A stretch of 64,000 bases of DNA, taken from Byssothecium circinans (taxonomy: Eukaryota; Ascomycota; Dothideomycetes; Pleosporales; Massarinaceae). Below, piece by piece: positions 35,055 to 45,135 of this stretch. The stretch lies in assembly GCA_010015675.1 (NCBI GenBank), contig ML976978.1:493685-557684 (forward strand), written 5' to 3'. Position 1 is the first letter of the stretch; the number at the start of each line of letters is the position of its first letter. The notes under the pieces were generated by a model. It ran no database searches and was not told the origin of the DNA. It saw nothing but the letters and a program-made list of their open reading frames with translations. Position numbers and translations under genes: made by a program.

Positions 35055-36454
35055 TTAGACGCAGATGAACGATGAGCGTTCAGTCAGACGGGGCCGTTCG
35101 AGGATCTGCGAGCGTTCCATGTCGTCGATCTCCGTGTAGCATGCTGGGCCGAGCCAGCATGAGTTACACTCGCGGCGAGGGGGTTGCGTGGTGTCGCTTG
35201 CGGGCAGAGTTGGGGAGGGCTGGGGCTCCATGTCGCTGAGATCGTAGACGGAGTCCTCGACGCTGCCTATGTGGTCTTCATTAGAGTTAGGGTGTGGCAA
35301 GTCGGTGAGCCTAAAGGTTGGATGTAAGTAAAGCTGTGCTCACACAAAGGGGCGTCGGTGGGTTTTGTTTCGAACTTACCAGTCGTAGGGCTGGTCGATC
35401 ACAACCGTCTTCTCTAGGTTGACGCCTCCATTACCGGACTGATTGGTGGATTGGATGTTGCAGTCTTCCAGTAGCGTGAAGGGATCCTCTTCCTCATCAT
35501 CGCATACGGAGAAAATGGATATACCGCTGTTATCCGAATCATCGTCGACTTCGCTCTCAACCTTGTTGGCATCTTCGTATGCGTCGTCCGGATTCGCTTC
35601 ACCGTCCAAGACCTCCCACTCATCGATGGCTTCCACCAGATAGGATACCGATTTCTGCTGACCGAAGTTCCAAACCCTCGCTTTCAGAGCGGCCTTCCGT
35701 CCTCCGTCGATGTCCACTTCAGGGCTCCTTTTCTCTTTCCCCTTCTTCGAGCCGAACAATCGTCCAATTCGCGTGTCGGTGCAAAGACTAGTCACGAAAT
35801 CCTTCCAGGCATCCTCGACCTTCGCCACAGTCCATTTGAGGCCTGAATGAAAAGCAAAAGCCCTTACTTCATTAAACAGAAAGCCTGCGCTCGCACCTCC
35901 TATAAAGGCAGGCAGAATGCTGAAGAATGAAGAGAAGCTAGAGAGAAGCGCAAACAAGAGGCCGATTGTAGGAGCTTGACAACCACTGGTGGACAGGATG
36001 ACCGAGGTGAAGGAGTTCACGCTTGCAGCACCTGTACACGTGCGCCGTCAGTAATCAAACAGCAAGAGGAGTCACAGCAGAGAAACGTACCAAAGACAGA
36101 GGCCAAGCCCATATAGTTCAGCAGACTGAATAGTTGACCGCCCAATCCAGCCATGCCTGCCGCGTGCAGAAACGCATAGTAACTGCCGGCGATATTCTGC
36201 CTCAGCTTGAACCTGCCGAACGCCGCGACCAAGACGCCCAGAATCGGACCTAAGGGGCCTAGTGGCAGGACAGAGACGAGGGGCCCCGAGAGCGTCGCGC
36301 CTGCGAAGGGCAAGGCGTAATTAGTCATGAGGTGCGGGTTCTCGATGAGGCACTGGATTGAGCCCTTGACGGCATCTTTGGCGGCGTCGCGGGTCGTCTT
36401 GCGCATGTCCGTCGGCCGGATTTGGCGTTGGAAGTCCAGGTCGGAGAAGCGCAT
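35055..36454 (-). CDS. Multi-segment membrane protein beside the ISG12-like cluster
   Basis: Exons 36454-36091, 36031-35380 and 35310-35055 (minus) give 423 aa, with introns of 59 and 69 nt. The N-terminal 40 residues are charged (RKTTRDAAKDAVKG). Four or so hydrophobic, Gly/Ala/Leu/Phe-rich segments follow (for example PLGPLGPILGVLVAAFG and IGLLFALLSSFSSFFSILP). From about residue 190 the protein is cytosolic-looking: a basic patch (GSKKGKEKR), a long acidic segment (EVDDDSDNS...DDEEEDPF) and a polar tail with several Cys near the end. I recognise no family. It is transcribed in the same direction as the five ISG12-like genes that lie upstream of it on the minus strand, so a shared membrane role is possible but unproven. 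Confidence 0.7.
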
Positions 36455-37449
36455 TGTGGGCGACGTTGGAGATATGGTGGTTTGCGCGGTTGTCGGAGGC
36501 GCGGAAGGAAGTGTTGTCAGTGTAGCGGATTGAGAGTGTGAGAGTGAGAGCGAGGAGGAGGAGGAAGACGACGCAGGGGGAGAAAAGACAGATCCAAAAT
36601 TTGTTTTATTGTGCGGCTTGAAGTTTCGACTGTAATATTTATTTCCCGGGTCGCGTGACGCTGTTATTATGCGCGCCGTTTGTATTGTGGAAAGTGCTAG
36701 GTCAGGCCGGGAAAGAGCAGTCGGCGCACGGGAAATTGTTCACCAAATCAATACAGTGGCGATTCTCCCAACTATGCTTATAATCCGTAAATATAGTGCT
36801 GAAATCGATGCACGTTGTTGATCATCCCGAATAGCGAACGCTCCATCTCTATCATTGCAGGCTGCAAACCCCCTAGGCATGCAGGCGAACTAGCCAACAC
36901 CGCTGGGGCTTTCAATGTTGTGGTAACGCTCCTCAAGGACCTCGCAAATGAGTTGTGTTACTGGTATGATTGCACCGGCTAGAAGAAGATTACACGGTGT
37001 CTGCCTAAGAGATGGGTACCATGGTAGGACTATTGTTCGAGTCAGTACAATAAGATATCTAGGGATGAATGATATTGTACACACTTGAACGCAGCGGTGC
37101 AGGGTGAAGGAAACGAATGCGTAGCATGAAAGACAATAGACGAGGACGAAGGCGATGGGCATTTTGTGCGGGAGTTCAGGTGTACCAAGTTGTCAATTTG
37201 GACACGTTTAAACAAGATGCTAGTACGCGAGTAGATTAGTCTTAAGAAAAGTTGACTGGTCATTACTACTCTCCAAGAATCTCTCACTACCAGCAACTGA
37301 ATAATGCCAATTTATTGAAAACCGGTCGAACTTCAGCCAGGTTGATTGTAGTCGGACTTCTCAGACACCGAGGCTACAAATCTGCTTCAACTCTTCAATA
37401 AGTCGAGCCAGCTCTTGCATTCTATTCTCGTCTTGCCGAACCACCACCA
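36455..37449. other. Intergenic; doubtful 90-aa frame
   Basis: A minus-strand ATG frame, 37162..36890, encodes a peptide with a signal-like start (MPIAFVLVYCLSCYAFVSF) and a second hydrophobic part (NLLLAGAIIP). It has no recognised domain and might be a small membrane protein. A second minus-strand open stretch ending at 37361 (...ELARLIEELKQICSLGV) reads well but is not in phase with the next gene. Confidence 0.25.
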
Positions 37450-37934
37450 CTACTTCTTCTCTTGGAACTTCATCCAAAATATCCACCGAGATGCTGTTTC
37501 ATTCTTGTACCTCTTGCACCTCCGTGCTGTAACATCTTCGACAACCTGATCTCCTCCGATATCAAGAATCAAGCCTTTGAGATAGGTGTACACCTTGTAG
37601 CAACGGGAACACACGGAAACGACTGACATTACCTATGGAGGAATGCCATGTCATCCATGATCCCGTAAACTCGAAATGTTAGGAATGGTTTGTCGAAAGC
37701 AACGCAGATGGCGACCAGCTCACCTGCAGCGATTGGGCCGCTCAGTCCAAGCACACTCAAAATGCAGGGCAGAACTGCAAGGCCGGCGGTAGTTTTGACA
37801 ATGGTTAGGGCAGCTTCGGTGATTGGATTACAGGCGTCATTGTACACCTCGCAGTCACGCTTGGCGAACACAGGGGCGCGGAATGAGAGGAAGAGGAGCA
37901 AAAGAGCTCGTAGGACGGAGATGCAGACGATCAT
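37450..37934 (-). CDS. Signal-peptide protein with half an ISG12-like hairpin
   Basis: Model: exons 37934-37724 and 37622-37450 (minus), 127 aa. The ATG at 37934 starts a signal peptide (MIVCISVLRALLLLFLSF). After a short Cys-containing linker comes a hydrophobic stretch TTAGLAVLPCILSVLGLSGPIAAG. This matches the first half of the ISG12-like domain in the neighbouring genes, including the G-x-x-AAG end and a phase-1 splice site at the same codon. The proposed second exon does not encode the second half of the domain; it encodes a charged tail (VVEDVTARRCKRYKNE). It is therefore either a truncated paralog with a new C-terminus or a decayed one. The downstream splice choice is uncertain. Confidence 0.45.
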
Positions 37935-38231
37935 TACGATGTGCGATTCGGCGGACGTATATCGAACGGCATTGTGGGGCGTGATCTTAGACCAGAATGC
38001 CAAAGCACGGGAATCTTGTTTGGAGATGGTGAGGTGGAAGACACAATTAAGCAATAAAAAAAAATTGAAGATGAAGAGGTTGTAGAAACGGGAACATATA
38101 TTTTAGCAGACGTCTCTCAAAGTGGCTAAGAAACAGGTTGCTACATCATGTATGATGTGCCGATGCGACCTTCAGTTCAGTGGCTCACGACCTCCCCGTC
38201 AGGTACTTGCCATACCAAGCCCGCTAGGCAT

Positions 38232-38714
38232 TTAGGGCTTCGCCTTCTCTTTTTTCTTGCCCTCCTGATCATCATCGCTCCCCTTAAATGCCTCATATGC
38301 CGCCGCGATTCCGCCCGCTCCCACGATGGCTCCGTTCACCACTCCTGCAACCGATCCTCCCATAGCGGCGCTCTGAGTCAAGGCGAATGCCGATCCCGCA
38401 ACTACGTTTCCTATCCCAGCTTGTGCGCCTGCAGCAAGAGAACCTACGTCACTGATTAGTCTATAGCTTAAGCACTGAGAATAGTGGTACATGCCTGCAA
38501 CGACCCCGCCAGCACTCCATCCAAGAGCTCCCAGAGCAATAGGCCAGCCACCTACAAGGGCACCAGTGACAGCTACGGCAGTGACTATACGCTTGCTCTT
38601 GCCCCATTCAGTGCCACTTTGAGGCTCGTCGTAGGTTTGGTTGTTGATGGCGGCGGTCATCCAAGGTATGCCGACGATCATGATGCAGATGATAGTCTTT
38701 AGGTGTAGTTTCAT
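38232..38714 (-). CDS. ISG12/Ifi-6-16 family protein with signal peptide
   Basis: Exons 38714-38495 and 38443-38232 (minus) give 143 aa. A signal peptide (MKLHLKTIICIMIVGIPWM) is followed by a short polar linker, then the Ifi-6-16 (PF06140) hairpin: ALGALGWSAGGVVAG, splice, then SLAAGAQAGIGNVVAGSAF and LTQSAAMGG. The tail is Lys/Glu-rich. The intron must use a GC donor (gcatgt) to place the splice exactly where its paralogs splice. It is 51 nt, in frame and free of stops, so retention would add 17 residues inside the hairpin. Animal ISG12/IFI27 proteins are small membrane proteins of mitochondria or ER linked to cell death and innate immunity; the fungal function is unknown to me. Secretory targeting is an inference. 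Confidence 0.8.
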   Translation of the reverse strand: MKLHLKTIICIMIVGIPWMTAAINNQTYDEPQSGTEWGKSKRIVTAVAVTGALVGGWPIALGALGWSAGGVVAGMYHYSQCLSYRLISDVGSLAAGAQAGIGNVVAGSAFALTQSAAMGGSVAGVVNGAIVGAGGIAAAYEAFKGSDDDQEGKKKEKAKP

Positions 38715-38855
38715 TGTAAAGGAGCTGGGACGGAGGGTTTTTTGATTATTTCGTAAAGAGAAGAAGGACAGGAGTGGTGTTTAAAAGGATAAAGTGCAGC
38801 CTAGTGAGATAGATAAAGTACGAAGCGGCGCAGTGTCTCAGGACAGGATCCTATA

Positions 38856-39140
38856 GGACCATTCGCTTAAACTAACGTTTTGGGATAAGCGGACCCCACT
38901 TCCCTATGCCCTCTTCCTCGCCCTCTAATCCCTGACCGTACCGTCCTCGTCCTTGTCCTCGCCCTAGTGCGATCAAGGTGCAATAGAGTTATAAGGTGGT
39001 AGGGGGGATAGCGCTATAAATAGGTGGATTTTAGATAGATCGCCTAATTTATGTGGGGAGCTTAGCAGCGGGCACACCCGTTGTAGGCCGTGTCTATTAG
39101 GACGACTAGCACCCAAAACGTTAGTTTAAGCGAATGGTCC
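38856..39140. mobile_element. 285-bp MITE with 29-bp TIRs and TA duplication
   Basis: The left terminal repeat 38856-38884 and the right one 39112-39140 are perfect inverted copies of 29 bp, beginning GGACCATTCGCTTAAAC. Both ends are flanked by TA (38854-38855 and 39141-39142), the target duplication of Tc1/mariner/Pogo transposases. The 227-bp interior has no coding frame. The near-perfect arms indicate a recent insertion. It lies between two members of the ISG12-like cluster. Confidence 0.9.
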
Positions 39141-39142
39141 TA

Positions 39143-39428
39143 TGGAGATGGTCCCGTCTTGAGACGCCGCGAAACGGTGAAGGTGAGACTGAAATATGAG
39201 ACGATTACGGAATCGACGAGAAGACCACCGAGAGATATAATCTTAGTAAAATTGATACTTCGGTGAGCGATGAAGATGAAATGACCATTATCTAGCGAGT
39301 TGCTCTTCGATTCATTCCATGAAAGTGCATATCTCCGAGTTTCGACGCAGCACTGTCCGTATTCACATAGCGCTTCTCATTATGAAAAAGCGTCTCTAAG
39401 AGAAGTGGTTATCGCGGCCAAGACATCC
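39143..39428. other. Intergenic between the MITE and the next ISG12-like gene
   Basis: Moderately AT-rich DNA with no gene. A small plus frame, 39300..39485, overlaps the 3' end of the minus-strand gene in antisense and is not accepted. Confidence 0.5.
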
Positions 39429-40217
39429 CTAGGCCTTCTTTTCATCTTCCTTCTTTTCCCTCTCCTCACCGGCAATGCCAATTAGCCCAGGAGCATTTGC
39501 AGCCGCGGCAGCCACACCAGCAACACCACCAACAACCCCTTGGACAGCGCCTAACCCAGCTCCAGCTTGACCAGCACTCATGAGTGTCGCAAAGAGACTG
39601 CCAGCAGCAACATCGCCAATACTTGATTGGATCCCCGCAGCAATCGATCCTATACGTACACATTAGCCAACGAATTCAGCCCCAAGGATCCGATCAAAGA
39701 CCATACCAGCTGCAACCCCTTCTCCGGTGAACCCAAGTGCACCAAGAACGGCCGGAACAGTAGCAACAGTCACAGTCACCGCCACAATCCCCGCAATGAT
39801 CCCTAAAGTCTGCTCAGGATGCTTTTCAATCCACTCCTTCACATCTCCCGGCAACTTCTCCCATTCAATTTTCTCCGCATCTTTCACTGCACTCATGATA
39901 TGCTTCCCAACATATTTCGCAGCTCCGTCAAGGCCTCTGCCGATATCGCTAACAACAGGTCCAGCGTGTTCTTGAATCAATTGGCCACCGCCCAGTAGTG
40001 CTTTCCAGATGTCGTCGCCCACGGCACCCACATGTTTCCCGGCTTCTTCGCCAAAGCCACCGAGTGCTTTGAGGGTAGATGGGTCGATGTTTTTGGCGAT
40101 ATCTTGCTTGACGCTGTTGAACACTTTGCTGGTGTCATGGACGATGTATTCGGCGTGTTTACCGATTTTTTGATTGAGGTCATCGAGTATTTTTAATGCG
40201 TCGGCGAGGAAGCTCAT
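39429..40217 (-). CDS. ISG12-like protein with amphipathic N-terminal repeats
   Basis: Exons 40217-39707 and 39649-39429 (minus) give 243 aa; the 57-nt intron is GT-AG. The ATG at 40217 (MSFLADALKILDDL) aligns with the starts of the next two paralogs; the frame is open to an earlier ATG at 40478 but that stretch has no counterpart. The N-terminal ~130 residues are amphipathic helices with weak 22-residue periodicity (FGEEAGKHVGAVGDDIWKAL). The motif DVKEWIEKHPEQ leads into a membrane segment (IIAGIVAVTVTVATVPAVLG). The Ifi-6-16 hairpin follows: ALGFTGEGVAAG, splice, SIAAGIQSSIGDVAAGSLFA. The tail is Glu/Lys-rich. No signal peptide is present, so the protein probably enters a membrane post-translationally. 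Confidence 0.87.
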
Positions 40218-40936
40218 GGTGGGCTTTTGGGGTGTGAGAGTTGGAGCGGGTGGTGGGGAAAGTGGGATACCAGCATTCGTATATGCCGTGTTACCATGAT
40301 AAGGTAAGTGGGGCCAATGAAGTGGATGGCTTTCTCGTGGGAGGGAAAACAACTTGGACTCTAATACTGATTTAATATAGAAAGCAAAAGGCTGATTAAA
40401 ATGCCGAGAGTGCTTAAGATTGTTGACGCTTCGTGATATATCCAAATTGCGTCGTCGTACTCCATGCGTGCTTACCATGGTATGATGGAATGGAGAGCGC
40501 CTATAAGTTGTAGGCTGTAAACCACATTAGATTCCCGCCTTCAAGTCACGATTCTCACTATTACAGACCCCTGGAGAAGACGATATAAATGGAGCGGATG
40601 AGTTTTTTCTGCTAAGCTGTCATGTCGTGGTTTAGTTGTGCCGACATGGGAGGTATAGTAAGGGTGTCTATGGCCACTTGAAGGGTAACGTAGTGAGGTA
40701 ACATGACCGGAGATGAATGGATGAGAAAGAAAAGAACACTTAAATCGGAGGAGAATGTAAAAGAGAGCTCTTAGATGAGACAATTCAGGTCTTTTTATGC
40801 AGTCATGTCGTCAATGATCATAACTAGAGTATGCCTTGAGGATGCTCCAATGAAGTGAACTTCCTGACGGAGGAAACTCAACAAACATGATACCATCGTA
40901 AGCCAATCCCACCAAACTAGAGTGCTTGGGGATTGA
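40218..40936. other. Intergenic and upstream region of the previous gene
   Basis: It contains the 5' flank of the minus-strand gene ending at 40217. The frame 40541..40783 (-) is not supported. Nothing else was seen. Confidence 0.5.
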
Positions 40937-41777
40937 TCACTGTGTCTTCTTGACAGTGGGATCATCCTCTTCATCCACCTCTTCATAAGCAAGCTGGAAG
41001 ATCTCCTCCTCGTTGTCCACGAGTTCGATGAGGCTCCTCTCTTTCTCGGCCTGCTCACAGCGCTTCTTCTCTTCCTCGAGCTTCTTCTTCTTATTCTTCT
41101 TCTGGTTCTTGTTCCTATTCTTCTTTTTGTCCTCTGACACAGCCTTGACGACGGTAGGGACAGTTGCGGCGGCGGCAATGACCGTAGCAGCAACCCCGAC
41201 AACGCCGTTGACGATAGTAGCACCCACACCACCTGTACCGGCGCTCTGAAGGACGGCAAAAGTGCTTCCAGCAGCGACATTTCCGATGCTCGAATGAGCG
41301 GCGGCCGCAGCGGAGCCTGTGTCAAGTTCAGGATTTGGGATTTCTGTAATGAAGGGCGCGATTCGACCTACCGGCAGCAACACCCGCAGCGGTGAATCCA
41401 GCAACCTTGATAGCACGATTGGCGGCAAGCACACAAACGGGAACAGCGACCACGCAAGCAGCAATTCCAGCAGTCTCAGCGGGATGCTCTTCGATCCACT
41501 CCTTCGTACGTTGGGCGACGGGAGCGACACGCTTTCCGACCTCCTCAAGATGTTTGCCAGCTTCCTCAGCTGCCGGACCGATATGTTTGGCGGCTTCCTC
41601 TCCAAAGGCATGAAGGTGCTTGCCTGCCTCTTCAGCTGCCGGGCCGATATGTTTGGCTGCCTCTACACCGAGAGCGTGTATGTGGATTGCGGCCTCTATA
41701 GCTGCTGGACCGATGTGTTTCGCAGATTCGTTGCTGAAGCCATTGAAGCCTTTCAAGGCATCGTCGAAGAAGCCCAT
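40937..41777 (-). CDS. ISG12-like protein with three 22-residue amphipathic repeats
   Basis: Exons 41777-41372 and 41316-40937 (minus) give 261 aa; the intron is 55 nt, phase 1. From residue 14 three 22-residue units follow one another, each with the core AAKHIGPAA and ending AGKH(L/I)-type; a degenerate fourth leads to TKEWIEEHPAE. The membrane segment IAACVVAVPVCVLAANRAI precedes the Ifi-6-16 hairpin (KVAGFTAAGVAAG, splice, SAAAAAHSSIGNVAAGSTFA and VLQSAGTGG). The C-terminal tail is the longest of the family, about 80 residues, first Lys/Asn-rich (KKKNRNKNQKKNKKKK) then strongly acidic (DNEEEIFQ...EEVDEEDD), likely cytosolic and a possible interaction surface. A TATATA element lies near 41993 on the correct strand side. 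Confidence 0.88.
41541..41738 (-). repeat. Three tandem 66-bp coding repeats (22-residue units)
   Basis: Codons 14-79 of the preceding gene form three 66-bp units. Units share FxxEAAKHIGPAA and end with H-(I/L)-H-A or HLEE. With hydrophobic residues on one face and His/Lys/Glu on the other, each unit predicts an amphipathic helix of two 11-mers. Confidence 0.85.
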
Positions 41778-42098
41778 GACGTTGGCGTGTCGAGGTCGGG
41801 TTCGGTAGTGAGGGAGGATTGAGTGCGGGATGGAGAGTGTAGGTGGTGACAGAAGCTGCGGAATTAGGAAACAAAGTTGAACGCACATATACGAAAACTG
41901 TAATGCAGTATAAGTGGGGCAATGATTAAACTGGGAGAGTGGCGGAGAAAGGGGTTGCTGTGGCAGTGGATAGAAACAAACACAACTCCGTATATAGCAC
42001 TGTGATGTCGACACACAACTTGTCATTTTCATCTCTCAGGAGCCACCTATTACTGCCAAGGTAGCCTTTGGAGAGAACCATGCCCTATAGCTTCGGCT

Positions 42099-42904
42099 TC
42101 AGTGATTCGATTCATCGTCCGCAGAATCTTCATCCTTTCCTGGCCCCTTTGGTTCGCATTCTTTGCCCTCTTTAACACCTTGCTTTCTGATTTTGAGAGT
42201 ATGCATGACTGCAGTCACACCACCAGCTAATGCTGTAGCAGAAGCACTCACCACGCTATTCACAGCCACGAGCCCGGCACCTCCAGCCCCGGCGCTCTGA
42301 AGAACAGCGAAAGCGCTTCCGGCCGCAACGTTTCCTATAGCTGCTTGAGCGCCAGCAGCAACAGAGCCTGACCACAAACTTTAGCACTAATCTCATACCC
42401 ACAACAATGAAAAAACTTACCAGCAGCAACACCCGAAGCTCCAAACCCCACAAGGCTTAATACGGGTGGGACAAAGGCAATGGCAACCGGAGCAGCAACG
42501 ATGCAGCTCACAATACCAGCCATCTCGCCAGGATGCTTCATGACCCAGTCCTTGCCATGTCCCGCAGCACCACCGATTTTCTCGCCAGCCTTTTGACCGA
42601 ACGCATCCAAATGCTTCCACGTCTCCCCCGCAACGCCGCCGATATTCTTGCCTGCTTCCTGCCCAAATGCATCGAGATGTTTCCAGGTCTGCCCCGCTGC
42701 ATGGCCAATGTTTCTGCCTGCTTCCTGCCCAAAGGTGTCCAAGTGCTTCCGCGTCTCGCCCGCTGCGCTACCAATATGCTTTCCTGCCTCTTGCCCAAAT
42801 TGATCCAGCGTATTCGCGGTGTGAATTGCAGCGCCGCCGATGTGTTTGCCGGCTTCGTGACCGAAGCCGTTGAGGGACCTCCAGATTTTACCGACGAGAG
42901 CCAT
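42099..42904 (-). CDS. ISG12-like protein with five 22-residue amphipathic repeats
   Basis: Exons 42904-42421 and 42367-42099 (minus) give 250 aa; the 53-nt intron is phase 1. After MALVGKIWRSLNG, residues 14-123 are five consecutive 22-residue units with consensus FGQEAGKxIGxxAG followed by xTxKHLD. The last unit ends GKDWVMKHPGE, the counterpart of the WIEKHP motif in the paralogs. The membrane segment (IVSCIVAAPVAIAFVPPVLSL) precedes the Ifi-6-16 hairpin: VGFGASGVAAG, splice, SVAAGAQAAIGNVAAGSAF and VLQSAGAGG. The tail is polar and acidic (DEDSADDESNH). It is the best conserved of the repeats and the clearest example of the fused architecture. It is the first gene of the tandem series in the direction of transcription. 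Confidence 0.9.
42536..42865 (-). repeat. Five tandem 66-bp coding repeats (22-residue units)
   Basis: Codons 14-123 form five 66-bp units without linkers. The DNA copies differ at many silent positions, so the array is old or under protein-level selection and has not been recently homogenised. Each unit begins FG(Q/H)(E/K)AG and contains IG at positions 9-10. Confidence 0.88.
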
Positions 42905-45135
42905 TTTGGATGGTCGTTGAGGGTTGAACGCTGTATGTTGTCGTTGGAAGCGGGGTTTAAGATGACGGAGGAGAGAGTGCATGCAGGTGGTCCCACGGCA
43001 TCGGCGTAAATGAACGCTAAACGAACTGATGAATTGAGATGAAGGAATAAGAAATTGCGACCCGTTCTGCCCGGCGAGGAGAAAGAAAAGAAGACTAATA
43101 GGCTAGATAATGCGAGGATGTGGGTGTTGGGCAGTGCAAGGCTGAAAGTAACAAGGCAACGCTGTGAGCGGCTAACGAAACAAGGGCAGTGAATGGGTTG
43201 CCTAAAAGATAGGTATCTGCATGACAGCCCCACCAATCATTGGCACAACACCAAAACGGAGATCCTACCTTATTTTGAAAACCTCTCACCTTTGGAAAGC
43301 CACGCATCATTCTCAACTTGTGCGCGCGCCAAAGCTAACCTCCATAAACAGCTACTCTCAACCACGCTGACACCACCCATCTCGGACGGAAACCAAACTT
43401 CGGATCTTTGCTACAGCGGTGTAGAATGGGAAAATATCCCTCTCTCCTTACCCTCTGCAATGCTACGCTAGATGCTGGCATCGAAAATAGTCACTTCTGA
43501 AGACATGGGATCGATGGAAAGAGGCTCGGCTCAAAGCCAGACGACCTCCAGCAACCCAAAATTCCCTGATGACGTTCTCTCCACTGACTGCCCCATTTGC
43601 AAGAAATGCATTTCTCGTAGGTAGGTAAGACTTTTACCCACGATGACCTAGCCGAGAACCATTCCGCAAACGGGCCGGTAATCAGCAGAAGTGAAGAAGA
43701 GAAGAAAAGGTTGCGGAGCGATCGGAGATAGCATAGTCTCGAGGAGCACGTTCGTAAGATCGTTTCTAGATGATGGTGATGAGGTCCTCGCGATGATGTT
43801 GAGCCCTTACTATAGGCATTAATGTACGACCCTAACGCACCAAAGATTCTGGGCAGAACTATCAGAGTTATATCACTAACCGGTACGACACAAATGTCCT
43901 GTAATTTGGCCTGCAATCGTCAGTCAAATGGCTGAGCTACTCCCCATTCACGTCCGTGCGCGCCTCGCAAGGACCAGCGTGAAACTGGATACCTCTTGAT
44001 ATACCTCCTCTTACGTCCACCAATCAGCAGGACTTGTCGTAGTGGTAGGCTGAAAACTACCCAATTTGACGAATAGCAGCTTTGGGATGACATGGTGGAG
44101 TAGTCTGGCATATTGCACGTGAGCTCGAATTGGGTGTGGGCGTTGAGGCATCGGGGGTGAGCAGGACGGACAATGCGTTCGACCATTTGATATCTCTTAC
44201 TTTCGAATTGAGCCATTCGTATGGCATTCAAATCGTCTCCTTCGTGAGTCTAGCGTTCCTCTCTATGCTGTCCAGGCTCTAGTTGCAAACATAGCTCTTT
44301 GCGGTTCCCGTTGCTTCTTAAGACCTCCCACTTGCTGTGTTATAGTTCCATCGCCAATGGTGGTGGGCCTTTACCACTCTGGACTCTGGAAAGAACAATA
44401 GGGAACACGTAGCTGCGGGGAGAACTGTATTCTTGAAATCTTGGGAAATAAGAGATTAGGATAGACAGTGATGACGAAGGAATGCAACCGAGAAAATGGA
44501 ATAAATATGAGATGATACTTGGAAGTCTCCAAACATTCCACGAATTTAAAGCGACTGCAGCCTTGAGAGCCTGCTGGGAGGGAAACGAGCACAGAGGCGC
44601 CATGTCATGCTGTATTGTTGATTAAAATCTTGCTCGAGGACACATAAAAGGAAATGAGGGTGAGGAGCATTGTGACTAAGTACCCAGCTAATAAAAGTTG
44701 AGACTAGTGCCTTGGCGAATACGTTCTGGAACATTGCATCTTCGTTCACCGGTCAGCCGAGAGTCAAGACTTCAATCGTCATTGAGCAAATGAAGGTCCC
44801 AGGGAAGGGGCGTGTGAATGATGCCTTGGAGGGGCAGCTCACGGCTGTGAATGTTCAATGGGCGTTGGACATGCGGCTATTTGACTGGCGCTGTCGCAAA
44901 TGAGGTTGGCACTCTCGTATCGATAGGCGGACGTCATGGCACATGCTGGGTGGCATTGACAGGGGACGAGATCTATGTGCTAGGATGCTAGCGATCAGGA
45001 TGGCTGCCCTGCTTGACAAGGAACGCCCTCAGACTCTCGTATGATTCCTCAGTTGTGCACGCGTCTTACGAAGCTCTTATATCGCCATGATTCCCCTTGG
45101 CTTGCGCTGCACGCATCCTAACCCCCTCACCCAAA
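42905..45135. other. Intergenic, 2.2 kb, no supported gene
   Basis: It holds the promoter of the minus-strand ISG12-like gene and of the plus-strand gene at 45136. Frames at 43491..43916 and 43920..44231 (both -) start at non-ATG codons and have no domain. No repeats stood out. Confidence 0.45.

Noticed and set aside
40218..40478. 87-residue N-terminal extension of the ISG12-like protein at 39429-40217
   Set aside because: An in-frame ATG exists at 40478, but the extension lacks the amphipathic pattern and has no counterpart in the two close paralogs, which start at the equivalent of 40217.
43491..43916. Possible sixth ISG12-like remnant (minus strand, motif VLPRIFGALG)
   Set aside because: Only a ten-residue resemblance, no second hairpin half, no ATG and no matching splice site.
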